This document shows, one piece after another, positions 18,321 to 26,767 of a stretch of 64,000 nucleotides of DNA. Made by a program: the position numbers and the translations under genes. The first letter of the stretch is position 1. Each line of letters starts with the position of its first letter. Origin of the DNA: an uncultured bacterium (GTDB lineage Bacteria; Cyanobacteriota; Vampirovibrionia; Gastranaerophilales; Gastranaerophilaceae); contig CAMOPX010000007.1 of assembly GCA_946622415.1 (NCBI GenBank), forward strand, positions 1-64,000, written 5' to 3'. Under the pieces are notes generated by a model that did no database searches, was not told the origin of the DNA, and saw nothing but the letters and a program-made list of their open reading frames with translations.

Positions 18321-19433
18321 TTATTTTTTCTTCTTCTTTTTAGATTTGTTAAGTTCTTTTAAATCACTTTGTGCGTTATCAACCGAATATTTTGCAAGAG
18401 GTTTTTTTGTTTTTCTGTCATAAAAAACAAGCCAGTGTTTTGCTTTTCTATCCGTGACAGAAAAGGAAAGCTTTCCAACTACCCTATCCCCGGGGGCAAT
18501 TGTCTTAAACCACAAAGAAGTGTCTCCAAAGGGACTCGGGAAAAAAACCTGATTTGTGTTTGAAATTAATGCAATATCAAATGTGGAAAAAGAATAGTCA
18601 GTGTAATTATCTATACCCAAAGATAATGTTATTGTGTTATCGTTTCCGAACGGATCTTTTTCAAATTTAACGGCATTAATTCTTAATTTTAAACCCTCAA
18701 GAAACAATTCCTCCTGACGAAAAGCATCTTTTGAAAACACAGGCATATCAATTGCGCCTTGTATTTTTATTTTCATTTCATCGCCGGGTTTAATAGTAAA
18801 ACCTGAGCCTTTCCTTATAATTGCACAGGTAAGACCCACTAAACCACCAATTGCAGCACCGCCCGCAACAGTATAACCGTTAGATGCAACAGCAGCACCC
18901 AAGCCTAAAGTATTTAAAGCAATCAATCCGCCTGCAACACCGCCCAGTAATGTATAACCCGCGTGAGTTGCAACGGTTTTTGCAACACCTTTTGCAAGGT
19001 GGTCTTTTGTTGAAAAACTGGCTTGAATAGGAATTTGACGTCCGTCAGGTGTCACCATATAATCAAAATCTACATTAACATAGCCGTCACGCCCCATGTT
19101 TTTCGGAGCTTCAATTAAAGTTATTGCGCCATGGACAATTGTTCCCGTCGGAATAAGCACACCTTTATCCGATTCAACGTCGGATGAAACTTCGGCAAAA
19201 AATTCATCTCCTTCCAGATTGTACCCTGAAGATAAAACCTGTGACACTGTAAGATTAATTGTATCTTTAGAATCAAGCGTTTCAGTTTCACCTGTAAATA
19301 ACTGCTTTTCCTGCATTTTATTTGTTTCATCAATTTGGATATGTCCTGACATGGTATCCGCAAGACACAAATTCGATGCCAAAAAGCAATTTATTATAAA
19401 TAAAGATAAAAACTTTTGAATTTTTCTCCCCAT
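18321..19433 (-). CDS. secreted protein with glycine-zipper segment, unknown function
   Basis: A 370-residue protein with a signal peptide (KFLSLFIINCFLASNLCLA). A beta-rich domain follows with IPTGTIVHGAITLIE and VDFDYMVTPDGRQIP, somewhat like the VirB10/TrbI-type GT-V-x-G barrel element. A glycine-zipper region (about 165-210) and a C-terminal Ig-like domain come next, and the tail is a Lys-rich run. It probably resides in the periplasm or outer membrane. The start at 19431-19433 is chosen because the only promoter-like sequence ends 7 nt before it; an ATG seven codons upstream would overlap that promoter. No ribosome site is present. Confidence 0.6.
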   Translation of the reverse strand: MGRKIQKFLSLFIINCFLASNLCLADTMSGHIQIDETNKMQEKQLFTGETETLDSKDTINLTVSQVLSSGYNLEGDEFFAEVSSDVESDKGVLIPTGTIVHGAITLIEAPKNMGRDGYVNVDFDYMVTPDGRQIPIQASFSTKDHLAKGVAKTVATHAGYTLLGGVAGGLIALNTLGLGAAVASNGYTVAGGAAIGGLVGLTCAIIRKGSGFTIKPGDEMKIKIQGAIDMPVFSKDAFRQEELFLEGLKLRINAVKFEKDPFGNDNTITLSLGIDNYTDYSFSTFDIALISNTNQVFFPSPFGDTSLWFKTIAPGDRVVGKLSFSVTDRKAKHWLVFYDRKTKKPLAKYSVDNAQSDLKELNKSKKKKKK

Positions 19434-19440
19434 AACAAAC

Positions 19441-19469
19441 ATTATAATATGCAATTAAAAAAATGCGAA
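19441..19469 (-). promoter_or_regulatory. promoter of the secreted protein, leaderless geometry
   Basis: On the minus strand TTCGCA (19464-19469) is followed by 17 nt and a perfect TATAAT (19441-19446), then 7 nt to the ATG at 19433. Confidence 0.5.
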
Positions 19470-19531
19470 AAAAATATAATTTTTCATATTTTTAAATTAT
19501 AATATCTTTATAAAATAGAACGGAGAAGAAT

Positions 19532-19840
19532 ATGACAGATTGTATTTTTTGTAAAATTTTAAACAAAGAAATTCCATCAAAATTTGTATATGAAGATGAC
19601 TGCTGTTTTGCAATCAATGATATTAACCCGAAAGCAAAAAAGCACATACTTGTTATTCCAAAAGAACACATTGAATCACTGAATCAGATAACAGATTTTG
19701 AACTTGTTAAAAATCTTTTTATTGCAATAAGAAACATAACAAAACAAGAAAATATTACGGATTTTAAAACACAAATCAATACGGGTAAAAACGCAGGACA
19801 AGAAGTTATGCACCTTCATATTCACATTTTAGCAAATTAA
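19532..19840 (+). CDS. HIT-family hydrolase (HinT-like)
   Basis: A 102-residue histidine-triad protein. It has Cys4 and Cys7 in DCIFCKIL, a HILVIPKEHIESL stretch and the C-terminal triad HLHIH (His94, His96, His98). HinT proteins hydrolyse adenosine phosphoramidates and related AMP conjugates. The length is slightly short but complete. GGAG precedes the ATG. The 5-formyl-THF cyclo-ligase gene starts 4 nt after its stop. Confidence 0.9.
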   Translation: MTDCIFCKILNKEIPSKFVYEDDCCFAINDINPKAKKHILVIPKEHIESLNQITDFELVKNLFIAIRNITKQENITDFKTQINTGKNAGQEVMHLHIHILAN

Positions 19841-19844
19841 CCTT

Positions 19845-20396
19845 ATGCAAATTTCAAAAGAAGAAAATTTAAAAGCATTTTTAAGAAAAGAAGCCTTGAA
19901 TAAAAGAGGCGCCATGGCAAAAACGGGATTAATTAAAAAAATCTCAAAAACCATAACAGAAAATATTCTCAAATCAAATGGCTATAAAAATGCAAAAAAT
20001 ATAGCACTTTATTATCCTGTTAAAAATGAAATTGATATTACGGGCATTTTATGCAGTGAAAAAAATTTCTTTTTTCCGAAATGCATTGATTGCGATATGG
20101 TTTTTTGTAAAGCAAATTCTATAGATTTATTTGAAAAAGGATGTTTTAATATTCCCGAACCAAAAGGAAATCCAATTGACCCTGAAATATTAGATATAAT
20201 ATATATTCCGGCATTAATGGCAAACGGCAAAAAATACAGATTAGGTTACGGAAAAGGATTTTATGATAAATTTTTCAAAAAGAACAAAATAAAAGCAAAG
20301 AAAGTAATCGTTATAGCATCCGAATTTATTAATAATAAATTTATTGAAGATGAATTTGATTACAGATGCGACGAAATCATGACCGAAATATGTTAA
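19845..20396 (+). CDS. 5-formyltetrahydrofolate cyclo-ligase
   Basis: A 183-residue enzyme that converts 5-formyl-THF to 5,10-methenyl-THF with ATP in the cytosolic folate pool. The family shows an N-terminal LRKEALNKRG helix, YYPVKNEID, the substrate loop FNIPEPKGNP and the C-terminal LGYGKGFYDKF nucleotide-binding motif; all are present. It probably shares an mRNA with the HIT gene 4 nt upstream. A new promoter for the PilZ gene lies just after its stop. Confidence 0.92.
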   Translation: MQISKEENLKAFLRKEALNKRGAMAKTGLIKKISKTITENILKSNGYKNAKNIALYYPVKNEIDITGILCSEKNFFFPKCIDCDMVFCKANSIDLFEKGCFNIPEPKGNPIDPEILDIIYIPALMANGKKYRLGYGKGFYDKFFKKNKIKAKKVIVIASEFINNKFIEDEFDYRCDEIMTEIC

Positions 20397-20400
20397 ATAT

Positions 20401-20429
20401 TTGCTAAAAAATAAAAAATAATTTAGAAT
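20401..20429 (+). promoter_or_regulatory. promoter of the PilZ operon, leaderless geometry
   Basis: TTGCTA (20401-20406), a 17-nt spacer and TAGAAT (20424-20429), then exactly 6 nt to the ATG at 20436. No ribosome site is present. Confidence 0.6.
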
Positions 20430-20435
20430 CAACTT

Positions 20436-21041
20436 ATGGACGAATTGCGTAAAAATCAGAATGTAATCATTGAAACGAGTAATAAAACTCAAATAGAAGC
20501 AACTGTTTTTGATTTTACATTTGACAGAGTCCTTGTACTTGTAAAAGAAGAGTTTGTTCCAAAAGCAAAAGAACTGCACGAATTAGAGGAATTAACAATC
20601 ACTGTTGATACACACCTCGGTATTAAAAAAATGACGGCAAACGTAATCTCAAGAATTAATCGGGAAAACTTGTTGTTAGTTGAAAACAATCCCGCATATA
20701 TTGTTATTACAAAGCGTGAATTCAGCAGAGTAAAAGCTTCTCTTGAATTTGAATTAACAAAAAACAAACAAACATACAAAGCAACATCAATAAATATTTC
20801 CGGAAACGGAATAGGTTTTAGTTGCAGTGATTGTGAATTTACACAAGGTGAAGAAATCTTTATTAAGATTGAATTACCAACAGAAAACGATTCCGCAGAA
20901 ACAATCGAAACCCAAGCAAAAATAATAAGCGTAAACAAAGACTATATTGCGGCAAAATATACAGACATAAATCCGAAATATCAAGACAAACTGGTAAAAT
21001 ATGTGTTTAAAACGAGCACAAAAGACAACAAATGGAGTTAA
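20436..21041 (+). CDS. PilZ-domain c-di-GMP receptor (YcgR-like layout)
   Basis: A 201-residue protein. The N-terminal half is a beta-rich YcgR-N/PilZN-like domain, and the C-terminal half is a PilZ domain. Both c-di-GMP motifs are intact: RxxxR (R94-R98, REFSR) and [DN]xSxxG (N120-G125, NISGNG). YcgR proteins bind the flagellar motor and slow it when c-di-GMP is high; a flagellin gene is in this window, so a similar role is plausible but not shown. It is the first gene of a compact run with TPR, OppB/OppC, MgtC and TPR genes, overlapping the next by 10 bp. Confidence 0.85.
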   Translation: MDELRKNQNVIIETSNKTQIEATVFDFTFDRVLVLVKEEFVPKAKELHELEELTITVDTHLGIKKMTANVISRINRENLLLVENNPAYIVITKREFSRVKASLEFELTKNKQTYKATSINISGNGIGFSCSDCEFTQGEEIFIKIELPTENDSAETIETQAKIISVNKDYIAAKYTDINPKYQDKLVKYVFKTSTKDNKWS

Positions 21042-22633
21042 AATTGGAAAATATCAAGAAAGTAGATAAAGAATTAAACAAAATGACAAAAAACGGCCAA
21101 ATTCAGCAGGCAATAGACTACTGTAAAAAACTGCTTGATGATGAGCCCGCAAATACAAATCTGCATGTCAGATTGGGCGATTTATATTTGGATAGACACC
21201 TTGATATATATCAATCTAAACAATATATTGATGAAGCAATTACGGAATACCAAAAGGCAGCCGAAGTTTTAATTGATAACAGCGAAATATATTATAAAAT
21301 AGCAACAGCCTTATTTTATAAGGGCGAATACGATAAAGCAATTAACTATTTTAATATATCAATTGAAAAAAACGGTAATAAATCAGAATGTTATTATATG
21401 ATTTCCGTTTGTCTTCAAAAGAAAGACCGTTTCCAAGACGCTCTTGAATATTTGGAATTGGCGCTCAAAAATACCGTATTTAAATCTTCTAAAATGCATT
21501 ATTCAAAATTCAGACTTTTAAATTCTCTTTATTTTTCAAACAAAAGCAAAAAATTCATTGCATTAATAGAATTGATTTTATCTTGGATAACGTTACCTTT
21601 TGATGATTTTTCAATCAAAAAAATCAAAAGAAAATTTAAAATTATAGAAATTTTTCCGAAAATTGCAAAAGCAGATGCCTTAATCAGCATAGGCGATATA
21701 GAAGAAGGTTTAAAAATATATTCCGAATTAACGGAAAAAATGCCCGGTTATTCAACATTATATGTTTCTTTGGGTGATGTTTACAGAAAAATCGGAAAAC
21801 TTGACGAAGCAATAGTTGAATATAAAATGGCACTTTGGATTGACCAATTTAATAATAGCGCCTACACAGGTATCACATACGCTTATGAAGAAATGGGCGA
21901 CTACGATAACGCAATAGCATATTACAAAAAATACATCAAACTCCACCCCTATAGAGCAGGCGCTCATTCAAACATAGCAAATTTATACTTTATGAAGGGG
22001 GATACGGATGAGGCTATAATGCACTATCAGGCAGCATTAACCATTAATCCGAAACAAGATTGGACAAGTTTAGCCGCGCAAACTTTAGGCTTTATATATC
22101 AGAATACAAAAAATACCGATTCCGCCATAGCATGCTATCAAATGGCAAACGTATTAACCCCAAAAGAAATTGATATTTATATCTCTTTAGGCAGTGCTTT
22201 CTACGATAATCAAGACTACAAAAATGCCTTGATTGTATACAGAAGAGCTTTGGAATTAGATCCTAAAAACTCAAAAATTCACTGTAATTTAGGATATTTA
22301 TACTGGGGAATGGGTGAATTAAATGAAGCAATAAAAGAGTATGAGCTTTCTATTAAATACGACCCTGATTACGATATTGCACATAACAATTTGGGTGTAA
22401 TTTATCTCGATGATTTAGTTAAAATACAAGATGCAATAACATACTTTAAAAAAGCAATCGGCTGTAATCCTAATTACGCTCTTGCATATTACAATTTAGG
22501 ACGTTGTTATGCTCTGAAAAATGAAAATATAGAAGCTGCAAAATACTTCCAACAAGCAATGGATGTCAACAATATCACAAACGAAATCGACCCCGCTGAT
22601 ATTCAAGACAGATTGAATAATCTTTTCAGCTAA
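21032..22633 (+). CDS. tetratricopeptide-repeat protein
   Basis: A 533-residue protein made largely of TPR units (for example YKIATALFYKGEYDKAINYF, then several LGDVYRKIGKLDEAIVEY-type repeats) from about residue 10 to 515, without a signal peptide. The array is interrupted near 165-205 by a basic, hydrophobic insertion (FIALIELILSWITLPFDDF) that could touch the membrane. TPR arrays scaffold protein complexes. An in-frame TTG at 21044 with GGAG ahead is an alternative start; the ATG at 21032 overlaps the PilZ gene. Its partner is unknown, although the flanking PilZ and permease genes are candidates. Confidence 0.85.
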   Translation: MELKLENIKKVDKELNKMTKNGQIQQAIDYCKKLLDDEPANTNLHVRLGDLYLDRHLDIYQSKQYIDEAITEYQKAAEVLIDNSEIYYKIATALFYKGEYDKAINYFNISIEKNGNKSECYYMISVCLQKKDRFQDALEYLELALKNTVFKSSKMHYSKFRLLNSLYFSNKSKKFIALIELILSWITLPFDDFSIKKIKRKFKIIEIFPKIAKADALISIGDIEEGLKIYSELTEKMPGYSTLYVSLGDVYRKIGKLDEAIVEYKMALWIDQFNNSAYTGITYAYEEMGDYDNAIAYYKKYIKLHPYRAGAHSNIANLYFMKGDTDEAIMHYQAALTINPKQDWTSLAAQTLGFIYQNTKNTDSAIACYQMANVLTPKEIDIYISLGSAFYDNQDYKNALIVYRRALELDPKNSKIHCNLGYLYWGMGELNEAIKEYELSIKYDPDYDIAHNNLGVIYLDDLVKIQDAITYFKKAIGCNPNYALAYYNLGRCYALKNENIEAAKYFQQAMDVNNITNEIDPADIQDRLNNLFS

Positions 22634-22668
22634 TTTACTTTTTTATTATTTAACATAGGATTAAATGT

Positions 22669-23634
22669 ATGAATATATGGGTTTATATCTTTAAAAGATT
22701 CTTAAATACAATACCTGTCATTATTGTTGTATCATTATTCAGCTTCTTTTTAATCAGATTATCACCCATAGACCCACTTGCACAGTTAAAATTAAATCCC
22801 GCAATTTCACAAAGTACAATTGAAAAAGAAACAAAAAGGTTGGGACTGGATAAACCGATTATCGTACAGTACGGTTTATGGCTGAAAAATTTCATAAAGG
22901 GCGATATGGGTTATTGCACCGATAATACAAAAGTATCCGTCAAAATCAAATCAAGAATTTTAAATACCCTTCTTTTATCTTTTGCCGTTATATTTACAAG
23001 CTGGATAATTGCAATCCCTTTGGGGATTTTAGGTGCAGTATATTACAATTCAACATTTGACAAAATCCTGACAATTCTATCGAGCGTCGGAATGGCAATA
23101 CCTTCATTTTTCTTTGCAATTTTAATGCTGCTTTTTGCTCAAAAAACAGGCTGGTTTCCTTTGGGCGGATTGACAGGTATAGGTTTTAGCGAATATACTC
23201 TGCCGCATAAAATCTTGGATATTTTATGGCATTTATTTTTGCCGACAGTCGTATTGACAACAATATCATTATCATCTTTAACAAGACAAATGAGAGCAAA
23301 TCTTCTTGATATATTAAATTCCGAGTACGTTAAATTTGCGATAGCAAAAGGTTTATCTAAAAGAAAAGTTATTTTAAAACATGCTTTAAGAAACGCAATA
23401 AATCCCATTATTACACTGTTGGGTTTTGAATTTGCAGGATTATTATCGGGTGCTGCAATAACGGAATATGTTTTTCAATACCCCGGACTCGGAAAATTAG
23501 TTTTAGAAGCCGTTATGCAATCAGATATAAATCTCGTTATGGCAAGTTTAATGATTAGTGCATTTATGCTGATTGTAGGTAATCTTATTGCGGATATATT
23601 ACTAAAACTCACAGACCCGAGAGTGAGGGTATAA
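22669..23634 (+). CDS. OppB/DppB-type ABC transporter permease
   Basis: A 321-residue integral membrane protein with six predicted helices. It has the N-terminal FKRFLNTIPVIIVVSLFSFFLIRLSP signature of DppB/OppB proteins, and the C-terminal EAA loop (EYVKFAIAKGLSKRKVILKHALRNAINPII) that docks with the ATPase. This half of a peptide/nickel-type importer pairs with the gene at 23634, sharing one nucleotide. No ATPase or solute-binding protein gene is in the window, so those must be encoded elsewhere. AGGA precedes the ATG. Confidence 0.93.
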   Translation: MNIWVYIFKRFLNTIPVIIVVSLFSFFLIRLSPIDPLAQLKLNPAISQSTIEKETKRLGLDKPIIVQYGLWLKNFIKGDMGYCTDNTKVSVKIKSRILNTLLLSFAVIFTSWIIAIPLGILGAVYYNSTFDKILTILSSVGMAIPSFFFAILMLLFAQKTGWFPLGGLTGIGFSEYTLPHKILDILWHLFLPTVVLTTISLSSLTRQMRANLLDILNSEYVKFAIAKGLSKRKVILKHALRNAINPIITLLGFEFAGLLSGAAITEYVFQYPGLGKLVLEAVMQSDINLVMASLMISAFMLIVGNLIADILLKLTDPRVRV

Positions 23635-24716
23635 TGAGTTTTAATTTTAAACATTTGATTGATTTTTTTATAAAAATTAAAAAGGATAAAATACCTTTTG
23701 TGGCTTTTATTGTATTAATTTTAATGTATCTTATGATACTTTTTGCCGATTTTTTCGCAATATATCCGTCAGATTATTCAAACAGAAAACTTGCTTATCA
23801 ACCGCCAAGTAATATTTATTTAATCAATAAAGATAATAAAATTGTTAAACCCTACACATACAACTACACAAAAGAATTTAATAAAGAAACGTTTTCAATA
23901 GAATATAAGCAAAATAGAACCCAAAAATATAAAATTAAATTTTTGTCATCAGGCTACGAATATAAGCTTTTTGGGTTTATTAAATGCAATCTGCATCTAA
24001 TTTCAAAACCTGATGAGTGCAATTTATTTTTATTAGGGACTGATGTAAACGGACACGACGTTTATTCAAGGTTATTTTTCGGCGGACAAATATCACTTAC
24101 CATCGGTTTTTTGGCTTTATTGATTTCGTTTCCGATTGGCGCGTTATATGGCGGAATTTCAGGGTATTTGGGCGGAAAAACAGATAAAATATTAATGCGT
24201 ATATCAGAAGCAATAATGACTATTCCGAGTTTTTATTTGTTAATTATATTAGCATCGATTCTGCCCTCCAATATGACATCTAAACAGAGATTTATGTTAA
24301 TAACAATAATTCTTGCCTTTATTGGATGGGCAGGCTTTTCAAGAGTAATCAGAGGAATGGTTTTATCGATTAAAAACCAAGAATACATAAAAGCAATTGA
24401 AACAATAGGAGCAAGCAAAAGAAGAGTAATAATAAAGCATATTCTCCCTCAAACCTCGAGCTATATTATTATTGCAATAACATTATCGGTTCCGTCATAC
24501 ATTCTTGCAGAATCAGGTTTGAGTTTTTTGGGATTAGGGATACAGTTGCCCGATGCGAGCTGGGGTAATATGCTTAGAGAAGCACAGGAATTTGCAAATA
24601 TAATATATAGACCGTGGCTTTTGACTCCGGGTATTTTAATTTTTGTTGCAGTTTTGTCATTTAACGTCTTAGGGGATAAAATAAGAGATATACTTGACCC
24701 GAAAATGATAAAATAA
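23634..24716 (+). CDS. OppC/DppC-type ABC transporter permease
   Basis: A 360-residue partner of the preceding permease. After TM1 (about 20-45) there is a periplasmic insertion of about 90 residues that leads into FLLGTDVNGHDVYSRLFFGG. This is the OppC signature with an extended loop, seen in one subfamily of OppC proteins (FGLF/LFGF then HLF.. before FLLGTD). The EAA loop is QEYIKAIETIGASKRRVIIKHILP. The core transports peptides or similar small solutes. MgtC follows after 12 nt. Confidence 0.93.
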   Translation: MSFNFKHLIDFFIKIKKDKIPFVAFIVLILMYLMILFADFFAIYPSDYSNRKLAYQPPSNIYLINKDNKIVKPYTYNYTKEFNKETFSIEYKQNRTQKYKIKFLSSGYEYKLFGFIKCNLHLISKPDECNLFLLGTDVNGHDVYSRLFFGGQISLTIGFLALLISFPIGALYGGISGYLGGKTDKILMRISEAIMTIPSFYLLIILASILPSNMTSKQRFMLITIILAFIGWAGFSRVIRGMVLSIKNQEYIKAIETIGASKRRVIIKHILPQTSSYIIIAITLSVPSYILAESGLSFLGLGIQLPDASWGNMLREAQEFANIIYRPWLLTPGILIFVAVLSFNVLGDKIRDILDPKMIK

Positions 24717-24728
24717 AGGTTTTAAAAT

Positions 24729-25445
24729 ATGCTGGAAAACTATTCAAACATTCAAAATAATGTTAATTTAATTATTCTTTTTAAAATAATACTCGCAGCC
24801 TTATTGGCGTTTATTCCCGGTATGGAAAGAGAATTAACGGGAAAATTTGCAGGCTTAAGAACTCATATCCTCGTTTGTACAGGAGCTTGCGTCTACACGA
24901 TTCTTTCTTTATACGGCTTTGATGTCAATAGCGGAGTAACAGGACATGTTATCGTACAAAATGACCCCGCGAGAATAGCGGCACAAGTTATTACAGGTAT
25001 AGGTTTCATAGGCGCCGGAACTGTAATGCGTCATGGAAGTAATGTTTCAGGAATCACAACGGCCGCAACATTATGGATGTGCGCTGCAATAGGAATGTCG
25101 TGCGGATGCGGCGAATATTTTACCGCAATTGTAGCATCAATCGTAACATTGATTGTTCTTATCCTAATCAGAAGACTCGAAAAAAATTTTATTTCAAAAA
25201 GAAAAGTATCTTACGGAATTTATGATGTCACAATATCAGCACCGATTGAAAGCTGTGATTCAATACAGGAAAACATAACATCAAATTTTCATAAGGTATA
25301 TAAAATCAATAAAAAATTAACAAACCATGAACAACTAAAGTACAGTGCAACAATTTCAACAAAGAAAAACTTAAAAGAAATTAATGATATATTTAAAAAA
25401 ATTGATAATATAGAATCAATTGAAATAAAAGAATCGTATGAATAA
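24729..25445 (+). CDS. MgtC/SapB-family membrane protein
   Basis: A 238-residue protein. The conserved MgtC block comes first: IPGMERELTGKFAGLRTHI, then GIGFIGAGTVMRHG, then GITTAATLWMCAAIGM, over about four helices. A small cytoplasmic ACT-like domain (about 160-238) follows. MgtC proteins in pathogens modulate F-ATPase or aid survival at low Mg2+; in commensals the role is unknown. It lies in the PilZ-TPR-permease run and overlaps the following TPR gene by 8 bp. Confidence 0.9.
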   Translation: MLENYSNIQNNVNLIILFKIILAALLAFIPGMERELTGKFAGLRTHILVCTGACVYTILSLYGFDVNSGVTGHVIVQNDPARIAAQVITGIGFIGAGTVMRHGSNVSGITTAATLWMCAAIGMSCGCGEYFTAIVASIVTLIVLILIRRLEKNFISKRKVSYGIYDVTISAPIESCDSIQENITSNFHKVYKINKKLTNHEQLKYSATISTKKNLKEINDIFKKIDNIESIEIKESYE

Positions 25446-26697
25446 AAAAATATCTGTCATAAAACCGTATTTTATAACAATGATTACCACAATGATAATC
25501 TTATTTTCAACTGCCTTAATCGGAGAAGTAAGTCTGTTGTGGAGAAGTGAAAAAAAAGTTGCGGAAATTGAGCTATCTAATAAAATTTTTGACAAATTTC
25601 ATACGATAGAAGAACTCGAAAGACAGATAGCACAAGATAATGATAATTACATAGCATACATAAAGCTCGCTCAAAAATACAATGAAATAAAAGAATACGA
25701 CACTGCAAACATATATTTTCAAACAGCATTAAAAATATCAGAAAGAAGCAACTACTCTCTTTATTCGTATTCAATGTTTTGTATTGAGCGGAAATTATAT
25801 AATTTAGCTTTAAATTTAGCGGAAGAAATTACACTTGATAACAAAAAAAGAATAAACTATAAAGCAGTTATTTATGAAGCTTTGGGGGATGCACTTGATA
25901 AAAACGGAGAAATAGAAGCAAGCATCAGAGCCTATCAAGTATCAATGAAATACGCCAAAGGAGTATACAATAAAAGCAGACTTGAAAATTTAAAAACAAA
26001 ATATGCAAAAGAATATATAAAAATCGCAGATTTAAAAATAGAAAGAAAAGAAGCAAAATCGGCAATACTCGATTTGGAAAATTCCGTTAAAATCAAAAGT
26101 CTTCCGCAGGCAAAGTACAAACTTGCGCTTATATATAAGGATATAAACAAACAAAAAGCAGAAAAAATGATTAAAGCAGTGCTTGATGAAAGCCCGTATG
26201 TAGTTAATCCATATATTTACAATAACCTATTAAATGAACTTTTAGAAGAATCAAGGTTAATGGGTAACACCGGTAAAATTAATTACTATACAAGCAGAAT
26301 AAAGAGTTTTCATAAGTTACTTTCAAGCATATATGTATTTAAAGACGATTTAGCTATTTCTAATATAGATATAAAACCCAAAAAATCAAAATTGTTCGGA
26401 AAGGAAAGCGTCTTTTTAGTATTTAAAATAGAAAACGATACAGATACAGATATTGAAGATTTATATTTATTGGCTGAATTGTACTACGGAAATAATAGAA
26501 TTGAAGTTGAAAAAATAGTAGCTACGAAAACAAATATTTTAAAAGCGGATAGCAATGGGATGAATATGGAAATTAAATTTCCGTCAATTATAACAAAAGA
26601 CAGTATTGTACTTGCGCACGATTTAATTGTAAAATTCTACGCAAAAAAACAAAAGAAAGCTCCGTGGACATTAATCAGAATTCAACAACTTAAATAA
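25438..26697 (+). CDS. membrane-anchored TPR protein
   Basis: A 419-residue protein with an N-terminal signal anchor (about 9-30, FITMITTMIILFSTALIGEV) and TPR-like repeats from about 60 to 270. A C-terminal beta domain (about 300-415) reads like FxxD (ISNIDIKPKKSKLFGKES, IENDTDTDIEDLYLLAELYY). The bulk should face the periplasm. It ends the PilZ-to-TPR run, 70 bp before infB, and overlaps mgtC by 8 bp. Function unknown; it may assemble a complex with the permeases. Confidence 0.75.
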   Translation: MNKKISVIKPYFITMITTMIILFSTALIGEVSLLWRSEKKVAEIELSNKIFDKFHTIEELERQIAQDNDNYIAYIKLAQKYNEIKEYDTANIYFQTALKISERSNYSLYSYSMFCIERKLYNLALNLAEEITLDNKKRINYKAVIYEALGDALDKNGEIEASIRAYQVSMKYAKGVYNKSRLENLKTKYAKEYIKIADLKIERKEAKSAILDLENSVKIKSLPQAKYKLALIYKDINKQKAEKMIKAVLDESPYVVNPYIYNNLLNELLEESRLMGNTGKINYYTSRIKSFHKLLSSIYVFKDDLAISNIDIKPKKSKLFGKESVFLVFKIENDTDTDIEDLYLLAELYYGNNRIEVEKIVATKTNILKADSNGMNMEIKFPSIITKDSIVLAHDLIVKFYAKKQKKAPWTLIRIQQLK

Positions 26698-26767
26698 ATA
26701 TTGTATTTTTGGGTATGGTTGTGTTATTTTAAAGATAAGCATATATGTAAATTAAAATTGGAGAAAA

